Shown here: positions 1 to 4,733 of the stretch, one piece after another | Layout: each line of letters begins with the position of its first letter | Position numbering within the stretch: the first letter of the stretch is position 1 | From: Bacteroidota bacterium | Lineage (GTDB): Bacteria > Bacteroidota > Bacteroidia > Flavobacteriales > Flavobacteriaceae | Direction of reading: 5' to 3' | Assembly: GCA_023437485.1 (NCBI GenBank) | Contig: JAEZGB010000002.1 | Location: 1 to 6,211, forward strand | DNA: 6,211 bases | Notes under the pieces: generated by a model | The model's input: only the letters and a program-made list of their open reading frames with translations | Told to the model about the DNA's origin: nothing | Databases searched by the model: none | Translations under genes and position numbers: made by a program

Positions 1-1
1 T

Positions 2-601
2 GACCGATGGTTTGCAACTCAGGATTGCCATATAGCCGGAATGCCTCAGCCCACCGAAATTTCATTGGCCGAACTTGGCAAGATCAGTTCGCTCTCCACT
101 CCCAATCAGTGCCTGGCGCTTTTCAGGATCCCCATTCACAGGGAATTGCCCCAATCTGACCTTACCGTGGTGCTGGACGATATTCGCGACCCGGGAAACC
201 TGGGAACCCTCATCAGGCTTTGCGACTGGTTTGGCGTGACCAAGTTGGTTTGCTCGCGTGAATCGGCCGATGTGTTCAATCCGAAAGTCGTACAGGCCAC
301 CATGGGCTCGCTGGCGCGGGTCGATGTACAATATTTGGATATCGCCGGTTTTCTTAAAGATTATGACGGATTGGTCGTCGGAACCTTTATGGACGGCGAA
401 AACCTATACCAGTCACTGATTGCCGAAAAGATGGCCATCGTGTTTGGCAATGAGGCTAACGGAATCAGCCCTGCAGTTGAAAAACTGTGCAAAAAACGTA
501 TTGCGATTCCGCTGTTTGGGCCGCTGAAAAAAGCCGAGAGCCTCAATGTCGCCACGGCTGCCGCGGTGGTTTTGGGGGAAGTGAGGAGGAGGGGAAATTG
601 A
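2..601 (+). CDS. TrmH/SpoU-family RNA 2'-O-methyltransferase (5' end missing)
   Basis: C-terminal part of a SPOUT-class S-adenosylmethionine-dependent RNA methyltransferase, expected to methylate a ribose 2'-OH in rRNA or tRNA in the cytoplasm. The frame is open to the left edge, and about 13 codons before the first ATG (position 41) read as protein (DRWFATQDCHIAG), so that ATG is internal and the true start lies outside. Counting from it, the three SPOUT motifs are present: RDPGNLGTLIR at about residues 49-59 (catalytic Asn/Arg), VFGNEANGIS at about 134-143, and ESLNVATAAAVVLGE at about 166-180; the last two form the knotted SAM site. NPKVVQATMGS between them is also typical. The upstream part fits the small substrate-binding domain of the RlmB/TrmH type, but the exact RNA target cannot be told. 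The stop TGA (599-601) lies inside the first unit of a short tandem repeat. The gene is convergent with porT. Confidence 0.95.
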   Translation, partial: DRWFATQDCHIAGMPQPTEISLAELGKISSLSTPNQCLALFRIPIHRELPQSDLTVVLDDIRDPGNLGTLIRLCDWFGVTKLVCSRESADVFNPKVVQATMGSLARVDVQYLDIAGFLKDYDGLVVGTFMDGENLYQSLIAEKMAIVFGNEANGISPAVEKLCKKRIAIPLFGPLKKAESLNVATAAAVVLGEVRRRGN

Positions 602-622
602 AAGTTTGAAAATTTGAAAATG
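597..622 (+). repeat. 8-bp tandem array (TTTGAAAA) at the methyltransferase stop codon
   Basis: Three 8-bp units run in series: ATTGAAAG (597-604), TTTGAAAA (605-612) and TTTGAAAA (613-620), followed by TG. The stop codon TGA at 599-601 is part of the first unit. The same unit, in the same orientation relative to the upstream gene, recurs just after etfA (4787-4818), and the match continues past the array: both read TTTGAA, then A or G, then ATG, then A or G, then AG. Confidence 0.85.
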
Positions 623-682
623 AAGATCCGAGCCGCAGCCGAAGTGAATTTAGTGGCAGTGGAGTTAAATGAGGAAATTGTG

Positions 683-714
683 AATTAGGAAATGAGGAAA
701 TTAGGAAATGAGGA
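683..714. repeat. Perfect 16-bp tandem duplication inside copy 1
   Basis: AATTAGGAAATGAGGA occurs twice head to tail (683-698 and 699-714), followed by the start of a third unit (AATT at 715-718). Copy 2 of the long repeat lacks this expansion, which accounts for most of the length difference. It looks like replication slippage. Confidence 0.9.
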
Positions 715-722
715 AATTGGCC

Positions 723-743
723 AATTAGCGAATTAGCGAATTC
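723..743. repeat. 8-bp AATTAGCG array in copy 1
   Basis: AATTAGCG occurs at 723-730 and 731-738, followed by a partial unit AATTC. The equivalent array in copy 2 is at 853-872. Confidence 0.8.
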
Positions 744-750
744 ATCGAAC

Positions 751-772
751 ACTCAACAATGCGTTTTTGGGT
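751..772 (+). other. Near-palindrome ending copy 1
   Basis: This is a 22-bp imperfect palindrome with outer arms ACTCAA and TTGGGT around an inner AATGCGTT. Read as + strand RNA, all pairs except one mismatch are kept if G-U pairs are allowed. Its equivalent in copy 2 (880-901) has Watson-Crick pairs at the two G-U positions. It is not followed by a U-run, so it is not a canonical intrinsic terminator. Confidence 0.55.
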
Positions 773-852
773 TGGAAAGGACCCAGCCGCAGCCGAAGTG
801 AATGTAGCGGCAGTGGAATTAAATGAGGAAATTGTGAATTAGAGAATTAGCC

Positions 853-872
853 AATTAGCGAATTAGCGAATT
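853..872. repeat. 8-bp AATTAGCG array in copy 2
   Basis: AATTAGCG occurs at 853-860 and 861-868, followed by AATT. It is homologous in position to 723-743 in copy 1. Confidence 0.8.
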
Positions 873-879
873 CGTGAAC

Positions 880-901
880 ACTCAACAACGCGTTTTTGAG
901 T
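880..901 (+). other. Near-perfect 22-bp palindrome ending copy 2
   Basis: Outer arms ACTCAA and TTGAGT flank the perfect palindrome AACGCGTT, with a single C/T mismatch between them. As RNA it would form an 8-pair stem with one mismatch and a CGCG loop. It lies in the 3' region of the methyltransferase gene and could stabilise or end its transcript, but no U-run follows. Confidence 0.55.
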
Positions 902-936
902 TGGAAAGTAGCAAGGAAGAATGTCACCTACCGAGG

Positions 937-1003
937 AACATCCGGTTGGTCGTAATCAAGCTGATAGCTGATAGCTGAAAGCTTCAAACATCCGGGTTGA
1001 CCG
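937..1003. repeat. Imperfect direct repeat pair
   Basis: AACATCCGGTTGGTCG (937-952) and AACATCCGGGTTGACCG (987-1003) are near copies with a 1-bp indel and one substitution. The first is followed closely, and the second is preceded, by the AGCTGAT heptamer array, so the pair brackets that array. Confidence 0.6.
959..983. repeat. Heptamer tandem array (AGCTGAT)
   Basis: Period 7: AGCTGAT (959-965), AGCTGAT (966-972), AGCTGAA (973-979), then a partial AGCT (980-983). Confidence 0.9.
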
Positions 1004-1034
1004 ACTGAAGACTGAAGACTGACAACTGACGACT
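1003..1034. repeat. Heptamer tandem array (GACTGAA) abutting the porT stop
   Basis: Period 7: GACTGAA (1003-1009), GACTGAA (1010-1016), GACTGAC (1017-1023), AACTGAC (1024-1030) and a partial GACT (1031-1034). The next base is the first of the porT stop codon (1035-1037 read on the - strand), so there is no spacing at all between gene and array. Confidence 0.92.
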
Positions 1035-1727
1035 TTAATGAAACGTAAAATTCACAAAAACCGCCCTTGTCTTAAGCGCTTCGATATTGGATGTCCACGG
1101 GCTGTTGGGGTCGGCGTCGCGGATGAGTTCGTCGCTAAGGCCAAATACGCCTCGGATTGACGGCGAAAACTTGAAGTACTCAAAATAAAGGTCAACACCA
1201 AATCCCACTTCCCAGTTTGAGGTCCACTGCTTGACGCGGAAGCGCCCCGCCGCGTTGTCATCCTTTGACTTGGAATTGCTTGAAATATTGAGTGTTTCTG
1301 AAAGTCCTGCGGTAAGGTAAGGCCTGATGTTGCCGGTGCGCAGCGACGAAAATTTAACGAGTAACGGGAAGTGGATATACGTTGATCTCACCTCGCGGTC
1401 ACGGTCGGCGGCCAGGATCAGGTTTTGGTAAACCAGATCCCGCTGCGTGTAGTAAAGTCCTGGTTCAAAACGCAGGTCAATATATTCCGTCAACCTCAAA
1501 TTGCCAACAAGACCAACGTTGAAGCCCGTTGTCCCCTTGACAAGGACGTCCTTACCGGGCGGCGTTTTATAATCAAATTTGAAATCGTAACTGTTAAAGC
1601 CCAAAAAATAGCCCCAATGCACACGCTGCCTGTCAAAATTCTCCAGATTGATCAGGGGATCCCTGCCAAATTGTGCCAGAGCAGTACCTGAAATAAAAAG
1701 GAAAAAAATTAGGACGGCGTTTCTCAT
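1035..1727 (-). CDS. porT: PorT/SprT-like type IX secretion outer-membrane protein
   Basis: A 230-residue secreted protein of the PorT family (SprT in gliding flavobacteria), a component needed for type IX secretion and gliding. Residues 1-18 form a signal peptide (MRNAVLIFFLF core, likely cut after GTALA). The remainder alternates polar and apolar residues as in a small outer-membrane β-barrel, with likely strands such as HWGYFLGFNSYDFKFDY (37-53), GFNVGLVGNLRLTEYIDLRFEPGLYYTQ (68-95) and NWEVGFGVDLYFEYFKFSPSIRGVFGL (171-197); the last strand (RAVFVNFTFH) ends in His rather than a terminal aromatic Phe. The start ATG overlaps the ubiE stop (ATGA, 1724-1727), so the two are probably translationally coupled. 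I assign PorT from the sequence feel together with the ubiE neighbour, a pairing I recall from Bacteroidetes genomes. The fallback is an unspecified outer-membrane β-barrel protein. Confidence 0.87.
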   Translation of the reverse strand: MRNAVLIFFLFISGTALAQFGRDPLINLENFDRQRVHWGYFLGFNSYDFKFDYKTPPGKDVLVKGTTGFNVGLVGNLRLTEYIDLRFEPGLYYTQRDLVYQNLILAADRDREVRSTYIHFPLLVKFSSLRTGNIRPYLTAGLSETLNISSNSKSKDDNAAGRFRVKQWTSNWEVGFGVDLYFEYFKFSPSIRGVFGLSDELIRDADPNSPWTSNIEALKTRAVFVNFTFH

Positions 1728-2458
1728 GCGTTTTTGAAAGCTGAATAAATGGTTGCGACACCAAAGGTTTGTGGCATCGAAACTACGTCTATAAACCCAA
1801 TTTTGCGCAAAATATTGTTCAGTTTTTCGCCGTATGGAAATACCGATGCCGATTCTGAGAGATAGCCGTACGCCGAACGGTCGCGGGAAAAAATTCTGCC
1901 AATGAGCGGCAAAATGGCCTTCGTGTAAAAAGCGTAGCCCTGTTTAAAAGGAAATTTTTCAGGTACCGATGTTTCCAAAATAACAAACCTTCCGCCGGGA
2001 CGCAGCACCCGCAGGATTTCAGACAGGCCTTTTTCCAGATTTTCGAAATTCCGGATTCCGAAGCTTACCGTCACTGCGTCAAAAGTCGCATCGGCAAAAG
2101 GCAGATTTTCAGAATCGCCGTAAACAAGTTCGATCCTGTCGCTGAGATTGGCCGCGGTGATCTTTTTTCGGCCCACTTCGAGCATGCCATTTGAGATGTC
2201 GGCACCGGTAATCTTCGCCGTGGTCGAACCCGAGAGCATGATCGCAAGATCCCCCGTGCCAGTTGCGATATCCAAAATGGTTTCGGGATTTTTTTCGGCG
2301 ATGAGCTTTACAACATTGCGCCGCCACTTTTGGTCAATGCCCAGCGAGATGACGCGGTTTAGCGAGTCGTATCCGCCGGAGATATTGTCAAACATGGTAG
2401 CTACCTGCTCTTTTTTCCCCAGTCCCGAATCCTTGTAAGGTTTTACGTTTTGAGACAT
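1724..2458 (-). CDS. ubiE: Demethylmenaquinone methyltransferase (UbiE/MenG)
   Basis: A 244-residue cytoplasmic class I SAM methyltransferase that performs the last C-methylation of menaquinone (in other bacteria also a ubiquinone step). The SAM-binding glycine motif is ILDIATGTGDLA (61-72), the acidic end of strand 2 is GADIS (85-89), motif II lies at YGDSENLPF (113-121) and the post-motif is RVLRPGGRFVILETS (150-164). The N-terminal family signature at YDSLNRVIS (30-38) followed by GIDQKW is recognisable, although the classic Met and His of that signature are Leu and Asp here. The full family length is present. The start at 2456-2458 fits the family N-terminus. A TAnnTTTG element 15-22 nt before the ATG implies a very short leader and that ubiE-porT may be transcribed separately from thyA-folA. 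Flavobacteria respire with menaquinone, so MenG is the functional reading. Confidence 0.96.
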   Translation of the reverse strand: MSQNVKPYKDSGLGKKEQVATMFDNISGGYDSLNRVISLGIDQKWRRNVVKLIAEKNPETILDIATGTGDLAIMLSGSTTAKITGADISNGMLEVGRKKITAANLSDRIELVYGDSENLPFADATFDAVTVSFGIRNFENLEKGLSEILRVLRPGGRFVILETSVPEKFPFKQGYAFYTKAILPLIGRIFSRDRSAYGYLSESASVFPYGEKLNNILRKIGFIDVVSMPQTFGVATIYSAFKNA

Positions 2459-2472
2459 CCTGATGCTTTACG

Positions 2473-2480
2473 CAAATATA
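2473..2480 (-). promoter_or_regulatory. Candidate Bacteroidetes -7 promoter element for ubiE-porT
   Basis: On the - strand the 24-bp folA–ubiE gap contains TATATTTG, a full match to the Bacteroidetes/Flavobacterium -7 consensus TAnnTTTG, ending 14 nt before the ubiE ATG. A TTG at 2496-2494 could serve as the -33 element, but the spacing is 13 nt, shorter than the roughly 17-23 nt expected, so the upstream half is weak. Confidence 0.45.
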
Positions 2481-2482
2481 CG

Positions 2483-2992
2483 TTATTGACGGTCAACGCA
2501 CCGCTTATAAGTAATGAAGGAGAACGGAAATCGGTGCCGATCATCGGCTTGGTGGTGTTCCTGGAATATAATTTCAAATTCCGACGGGTCAATTTCGGGA
2601 AAAAAAGTGTCCGCTTCAAAACTTTGGTGAACGCGCGTGAGTTCGATGCGATCGGCGATGGAAATGGCCTGGGCATAGATCTGGCCTCCGCCGATGACAA
2701 ACGCAGGCTCGCCCTCCGGAACCCTGGCAATGGCTTCGGCGAGGTTTTTTACGACGATGCAGCACTGTGGACTAAAATCGGGATTGCGTGAAATGACGAT
2801 GTGTGTCCGGTTGGGCAACATTCCGGGCAACGATTGGAAAGTTTTCCGGCCCATGATGATGCAGTGCCCCGATGTCAGCGCCTTGAACCTTTTGAAATCG
2901 AGGGGCAAATGCCACAACAGTTTATTGTCCTTGCCAAGCGCATTATTTTGTGCCGCAGCGGCCACAAGCACGATTTCGTTTTTTCTTTCCAT
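2483..2992 (-). CDS. folA: Dihydrofolate reductase
   Basis: A 169-residue cytoplasmic enzyme that reduces dihydrofolate to tetrahydrofolate with NADPH, recycling the product of the thymidylate synthase encoded just upstream. Landmarks: IVLVAAAAQNNALGKDNKL (7-25) is the first strand and Met20-type loop, WHLPLDFKRFK (27-37) carries the catalytic acid Asp32 (E. coli Asp27), MGRKTFQSLP (47-56) is the NADPH-binding turn, and VIGGGQIYAQAI (99-110) is the conserved glycine motif. The length matches bacterial DHFRs. I chose the ATG at 2990-2992 because it gives the family N-terminus and sits one base after the thyA stop (TAG at 2996-2994). An upstream in-frame Met would add 31 residues encoded antiphase inside thyA and unlike DHFR. 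The 1-nt junction indicates co-transcription and probable translational coupling. Confidence 0.97.
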   Translation of the reverse strand: MERKNEIVLVAAAAQNNALGKDNKLLWHLPLDFKRFKALTSGHCIIMGRKTFQSLPGMLPNRTHIVISRNPDFSPQCCIVVKNLAEAIARVPEGEPAFVIGGGQIYAQAISIADRIELTRVHQSFEADTFFPEIDPSEFEIIFQEHHQADDRHRFPFSFITYKRCVDRQ

Positions 2993-2993
2993 A

Positions 2994-3818
2994 CTAAACG
3001 GCAACCTGGCCTTTGATGTGTGGATGCGGCTCATATCCCTCGAGAGTGAAATCTTCAAACTTAAAACCGAAGATGTCCTTAACATCGGGATTGATTACCA
3101 TCCTTGGTAGCGGTTTGGGATCGCGCGAGAGCTGCAGTTCAAGTTGCTCGATATGATTATTGTAAATGTGCGCGTCGCCGAACGTATGTATAAACTCTCC
3201 GGGCTCAAACCCGGTTACCTGGGCCACCATCATCGTGAAAAGCGCGTAAGATGCAATATTGAACGGAACGCCCAAAAAGATGTCGGCGCTGCGCTGGTAG
3301 AGTTGGCATGAGAGCTTGCCATCGGCAACATAGAACTGGAAAAAGGCGTGGCAGGGCGGAAGTGCCGCCTTTCCGTTGGCCACATTATCGGCAAAACTCA
3401 TTGAAATATCGGGCAATACCGAAGGATTCCACGCCGAGACGAGCATCCTTCGGCTGTTGGAATTTGATTTCAAAGTTTCAATTAACTCCCTGATCTGGTC
3501 AATACCGTCGCCATTCCAGTTACGCCATTGGTAGCCGTAAACCGGGCCGAGATCGCCGTTTCCATCGGCCCACTCATCCCATATTTTTACGCCGTTTTCG
3601 TTGAGGTAATTAATATTGGTGTCGCCTTTCAAAAACCACAAAAGTTCATAAATGATGGACTTCAGGTGCAGTTTCTTGGTGGTCACCATTGGGAAACCCT
3701 CGGCCAGGTCAAACCGCATCTGATACCCAAACACACTGCGCGTCCCGGTTCCGGTGCGGTCGCCTTTATCGGTTCCGGTGGATAGGACGTGGCGGACGAG
3801 ATCGAGATACTGTTGCAT
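2994..3818 (-). CDS. thyA: Thymidylate synthase (ThyA, folate-dependent)
   Basis: A 274-residue cytoplasmic homodimeric enzyme converting dUMP and methylenetetrahydrofolate to dTMP and dihydrofolate. Key motifs: DRTGTGT (20-26, phosphate-binding Arg21), WFLKGDTNI (61-69), RRM (123-125), the catalytic LPPCHAFFQFYV with Cys156, QRSADIFLGVPFNIASYA (175-192), GDAHIYNNH (214-222) and the C-terminal closure segment GYEPHPHIKGQVAV. Relative to E. coli ThyA there is a short insertion before the catalytic Cys (around DNVANGKAA), which accounts for the extra ~10 residues. The ATG at 3816-3818 gives the family N-terminus MQQYLDLVRHVL. A longer in-frame start would add 19 residues partly encoded by the AT-rich heptamer repeat and is rejected. 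folA follows 1 nt downstream, forming a dTMP-cycle operon. Confidence 0.98.
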   Translation of the reverse strand: MQQYLDLVRHVLSTGTDKGDRTGTGTRSVFGYQMRFDLAEGFPMVTTKKLHLKSIIYELLWFLKGDTNINYLNENGVKIWDEWADGNGDLGPVYGYQWRNWNGDGIDQIRELIETLKSNSNSRRMLVSAWNPSVLPDISMSFADNVANGKAALPPCHAFFQFYVADGKLSCQLYQRSADIFLGVPFNIASYALFTMMVAQVTGFEPGEFIHTFGDAHIYNNHIEQLELQLSRDPKPLPRMVINPDVKDIFGFKFEDFTLEGYEPHPHIKGQVAV

Positions 3819-3831
3819 AATTTTGAACGAT

Positions 3832-3846
3832 GAATTTTGAATTTTG
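3832..3846. repeat. Short heptamer repeat (GAATTTT) before thyA
   Basis: GAATTTT occurs at 3832-3838 and 3839-3845 with a following G. Read on the - strand this is CAAAATTCAAAATTC, ending 13 nt before the thyA ATG. It is the reverse complement of the TTCAAAA-type units at the far end of the same gap. Confidence 0.7.
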
Positions 3847-3856
3847 TATAGGCATC

Positions 3857-3874
3857 GAGCTAATCGACAGGCCA
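3857..3874. repeat. 18-bp imperfect direct repeat, copy 1
   Basis: GAGCTAATCGACAGGCCA here matches GAGCTAATTGCTAGGCCA at 3967-3984 at 15 of 18 positions, with a start-to-start distance of exactly 110 bp. Confidence 0.65.
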
Positions 3875-3953
3875 AGGGATTAATAATATTTAATTATAAT
3901 TTGGATGTAAATTTAAATTTGATGATTAAAGGCCTAATCTAAATTCGACTATT

Positions 3954-3961
3954 CAAACTTA
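3954..3961 (-). promoter_or_regulatory. Possible -7 promoter element upstream of thyA
   Basis: On the - strand this reads TAAGTTTG, a match to TAnnTTTG, about 135 nt before the thyA ATG. The nearest upstream TTTG (3990-3987) is 25 nt away, longer than usual. In DNA this AT-rich a chance match is quite possible. Confidence 0.25.
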
Positions 3962-3966
3962 AGTAA

Positions 3967-3984
3967 GAGCTAATTGCTAGGCCA
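3967..3984. repeat. 18-bp imperfect direct repeat, copy 2
   Basis: This is the partner of 3857-3874 and directly adjoins the heptamer array that follows the upstream gene's stop codon. Confidence 0.65.
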
Positions 3985-4013
3985 TTCAAAATTTAAAATT
4001 TAAAATTCAAAAT
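3985..4013. repeat. Heptamer tandem array after the nuclease-family gene
   Basis: Period 7: TTCAAAA (3985-3991), TTTAAAA (3992-3998), TTTAAAA (3999-4005), TTCAAAA (4006-4012), then T. The variant units are arranged symmetrically. The array begins 5 nt after the stop codon of the - strand gene at 4019-4642. Confidence 0.9.
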
Positions 4014-4018
4014 ACTCC

Positions 4019-4642
4019 TTAGCTTTCTCGCTTCGAGATCTCGTCCCTGATTTTTGCAGCTTTTTCATAATCCTCACTTTGCACCGCGCCCTGAAGCAAT
4101 TCGTGCAGCTCTGACAGGCTCAGTTTTGAATAGGCGCCGCCGGAGGTATTGGATTCTTCCATGCCAAAAGTTTCCGGCTGCGAAAGCACGTCGTCGGAAT
4201 CGTGGCCTTTATCATCGTCTGAAGGATTGGCCTTGAGATAGATGCCAGCTTTGTCAAGGATGTTTTTATAGGTGAAAATTGGCGCGTTGAAACGCAAAGC
4301 CAGAGCGATGGCATCTGATGTTCGCGCGTCGATGATTTCCTCGATCTTGTCGCGCTCGCAGATGATGCTCGAATAAAATACGCCATCAACCAACTTGTGG
4401 ATTATCACCTGGCGCACCGCGATGTCAAATCGGTCGGCGAAATTTTTGAAAAGGTCATGCGTTAGCGGACGCGGCGGCTTGATCTCTTTTTCAAGCGCGA
4501 TCGCGATAGACTGTGCCTCGAAAGCACCGATCACGATGGGCAACTTCCGGTCTCCGTCAACTTCATTCAGGATCAAGGCGTAGGCGCCGTTTTGCGTCTG
4601 GCTGTATGAAATCCCTTTTATGGTCAGTTTTACAAGGCTCAT
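4019..4642 (-). CDS. Bifunctional nuclease family protein (DUF151 + UVR motif)
   Basis: A 207-residue cytoplasmic protein with a bifunctional nuclease (BFN/DUF151) domain at residues 1-135 and a UVR (UvrB/UvrC-type) helical motif at about 174-206 (LSLSELHELLQGAVQSEDYE onward, then KAAKIRDEI). Family marks in the BFN domain include LPIVIGAFEAQSIAIALE (34-51), RPLTHDLF (58-65) and the conserved DARTSDAIALALRFNAPIF (105-123). An acidic, low-complexity linker (SDDDKGHDSDD, 141-151) joins the domains. DNase/RNase activity is known for plant relatives; the bacterial role is poorly defined and any nuclease activity here is inference. The ATG at 4640-4642 gives the usual N-terminus. The gene sits between etfA (177 bp upstream) and thyA (200 bp downstream). 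No clear promoter or Shine-Dalgarno site is visible before it. Confidence 0.92.
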   Translation of the reverse strand: MSLVKLTIKGISYSQTQNGAYALILNEVDGDRKLPIVIGAFEAQSIAIALEKEIKPPRPLTHDLFKNFADRFDIAVRQVIIHKLVDGVFYSSIICERDKIEEIIDARTSDAIALALRFNAPIFTYKNILDKAGIYLKANPSDDDKGHDSDDVLSQPETFGMEESNTSGGAYSKLSLSELHELLQGAVQSEDYEKAAKIRDEISKRES

Positions 4643-4677
4643 GGCGAGGTTTTGGAAAAAACTAATTTACGTATTTA

Positions 4678-4709
4678 GTCTTAAAGTCATAAGGTCTTAA
4701 AGTCATAAA
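4678..4709. repeat. 8/16-bp tandem array (GTCTTAAA GTCATAAG)
   Basis: GTCTTAAAGTCATAAG (4678-4693) is followed by GTCTTAAAGTCATAAA (4694-4709), so the period is 16 with an internal 8-bp subperiod (GTCTTAAA / GTCATAAG). It ends 35 nt before the ATG of the downstream - strand gene. Confidence 0.9.
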
Positions 4710-4712
4710 GCC

Positions 4713-4733
4713 GTCAAATGTCAAATGTCGAAT
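4713..4733. repeat. Heptamer tandem array (GTCAAAT)
   Basis: Period 7: GTCAAAT (4713-4719), GTCAAAT (4720-4726), GTCGAAT (4727-4733). The last unit runs into the left arm of the inverted repeat at 4732-4785. Confidence 0.9.

Larger units (their letters stand above)
631..779. repeat. Long direct repeat, copy 1 (149 bp)
   Basis: This is the first copy of a tandemly placed duplication; copy 2 is at 785-908. Both start with AGCCGCAGCCGAAGTGAAT and end with TTGGAAAG, and share scattered substitutions across the rest (for example TTTAGTGGCAGTGGAG here against TGTAGCGGCAGTGGAA in copy 2). Copy 1 is 25 bp longer because of a 16-bp tandem duplication in its middle. It contains an 8-bp AATTAGCG array and ends with a near-perfect palindrome. 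Confidence 0.9.
785..908. repeat. Long direct repeat, copy 2 (124 bp)
   Basis: This is the second copy of the block at 631-779, separated from it by only 5 bp. It lacks the 16-bp internal expansion but keeps the GC-rich head, the AATTAAATGAGG-type middle, the AATTAGCG array and the terminal palindrome. Substitutions spread along the block suggest the duplication is not very recent. Confidence 0.9.
602..1034. other. Gene-free convergent intergenic region made of repeats
   Basis: This 433-bp gap lies between the 3' ends of two convergent genes. I see no convincing coding frame, RNA gene or promoter here. It is filled by a TTTGAAAA array, a duplicated block of about 124-149 bp, a pair of imperfect 16-17 bp direct repeats, and two 7-bp arrays that end exactly at the porT stop codon. 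A 69-codon open frame on the - strand runs through the repeats but resembles no protein and is low in complexity. Confidence 0.8.
3819..4018. other. AT-rich repeat-bearing gap between bfn-type gene and thyA
   Basis: This 200-bp gap lies upstream of thyA and contains no credible gene. It has a heptamer array at each end, an 18-bp imperfect direct repeat pair 110 bp apart, and very AT-rich DNA between (for example AAATTTAAATTT at 3909-3920 and an interrupted palindrome around AGGCCT at 3924-3939). Any thyA promoter should lie here. Confidence 0.75.

Noticed and set aside
543..752. 69-codon open frame on the - strand over the methyltransferase 3' end and repeats
   Set aside because: Low-complexity translation driven by repeat units, no recognisable domain, and it overlaps a well-supported gene.
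631..908. CRISPR array
   Set aside because: Only two long copies with a 5-bp gap, plus short-period tandem repeats without unique spacers; no cas gene is present.
2990..3085. Longer dihydrofolate reductase start adding 31 residues
   Set aside because: The extension is encoded antiphase inside thyA, does not resemble DHFR N-termini, and the ATG at 2992 sits 1 nt after the thyA stop with the correct family start.
2694..3110. Open frames on the + strand antisense to folA and thyA, the longest 138 codons
   Set aside because: They are shadows of conserved genes on the other strand and their translations show no protein-like pattern.
3816..3875. Longer thymidylate synthase start adding 19 residues
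   Set aside because: Part of the extension is encoded by the AT-rich heptamer repeat, and the family N-terminus begins at the ATG at 3818.
3819..4018. Remnant of a degraded gene upstream of thyA
   Set aside because: Too AT-rich and repeat-dominated; no stretch of translated sequence in any frame resembles a known protein.
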